64,000 nt of DNA from Paenibacillus xylanexedens (GTDB taxonomy: Bacteria; Bacillota; Bacilli; Paenibacillales; Paenibacillaceae). Location: positions 248,001 to 312,000 of the forward strand of contig NZ_JAGIKV010000007.1 of the NCBI RefSeq assembly GCF_017874615.1. The letters are read 5' to 3'. Below, one piece after another: positions 63,870 to 64,000 of this stretch (position 1 is its first letter; each line of letters starts with the position of its first letter). A model generated the notes under the pieces. It had not been told where the DNA came from, made no database searches, and saw only the letters and a program-made list of their open reading frames with translations. The position numbers and the translations under genes were made by a program.

Positions 63870-64000
63870 GCTTTCCCTCCATGAATCTATCTTTTTTATA
63901 TATAAAAGAAACACTCCTGTACAAAGAGTAACAATAGCGAATAGAGCTTGTCAAAGTTCACATGTATGTCCATTTCAGGGCACACTGCGGCAATATGTTT

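Overview
The window looks like chromosomal DNA of a Paenibacillus or close relative. The evidence is several S-layer-homology (SLH) surface proteins, a 7TMR-DISM hybrid sensor kinase, frequent TTG/GTG starts behind strong AGGAGG-type ribosome binding sites, and many low-copy regulators (WYL, Rrf2, TetR, ROK, XRE). No rRNA, tRNA or CRISPR array was recognised. All assignments are from reading the sequence; no database search was run.

Left part (1 to about 26.2 kb), ordinary chromosome. It starts inside a secreted GH85 endo-beta-N-acetylglucosaminidase, followed by a decayed Zn-dehydrogenase, a sugar-phosphate isomerase, an Rrf2 regulator with an aldo/keto reductase, and a two-gene surface operon (dockerin-bearing beta-propeller plus a cohesin-cohesin-SLH anchor). 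Next come a hybrid histidine kinase with its response regulator, an IS30 remnant that has truncated a MORN-repeat lipoprotein gene, a PHP-SLH surface protein, and a run of small housekeeping genes (WYL regulator, DinB, EVE, YidD, DUF4177-like, YdeI-like, solitary HicB-like). It ends with an amidohydrolase and a TetR regulator that share an operator-like palindrome.

Central island (about 26.2 to 59.1 kb), visibly AT-rich and full of decayed insertion sequences (IS3, IS4, IS110, IS630, IS30, IS200/IS605, IS256). Inside it lies a compact same-strand gene cluster (30.3 to 43.9 kb, continued by genes at 44.5, 45.7 and 48.1 kb) that I could not match to any described pathway. It encodes a kinase-like protein, a queuosine-salvage (DUF2419/Qng1) N-glycosylase homologue, a GT2 glycosyltransferase, GTP cyclohydrolase II, a PHP phosphoesterase, two ABC exporter half-transporters, a BtrH_N-like protein, a nucleotidyltransferase, a second BtrH_N-like protein with Cys/His, two acyl carrier proteins, an acyl-AMP ligase, a CgeB-type glycosyltransferase, a methyltransferase, a nucleoside-diphosphate-kinase/degenerate-PHP fusion and a GDP-mannose pyrophosphorylase. 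An AraC regulator (52.0 kb) and two further BtrH_N-like paralogues (26.3 and 54.6 kb) flank it. The inferred product is an exported, glycosylated, acylated small molecule built on a GTP-derived pyrimidine or related base.

Right part (about 59.1 kb to the end), ordinary chromosome again: a divergent XRE regulator/small-gene pair around a long palindrome, a ROK regulator with an MFS transporter, a small lipoprotein and a DedA membrane protein.
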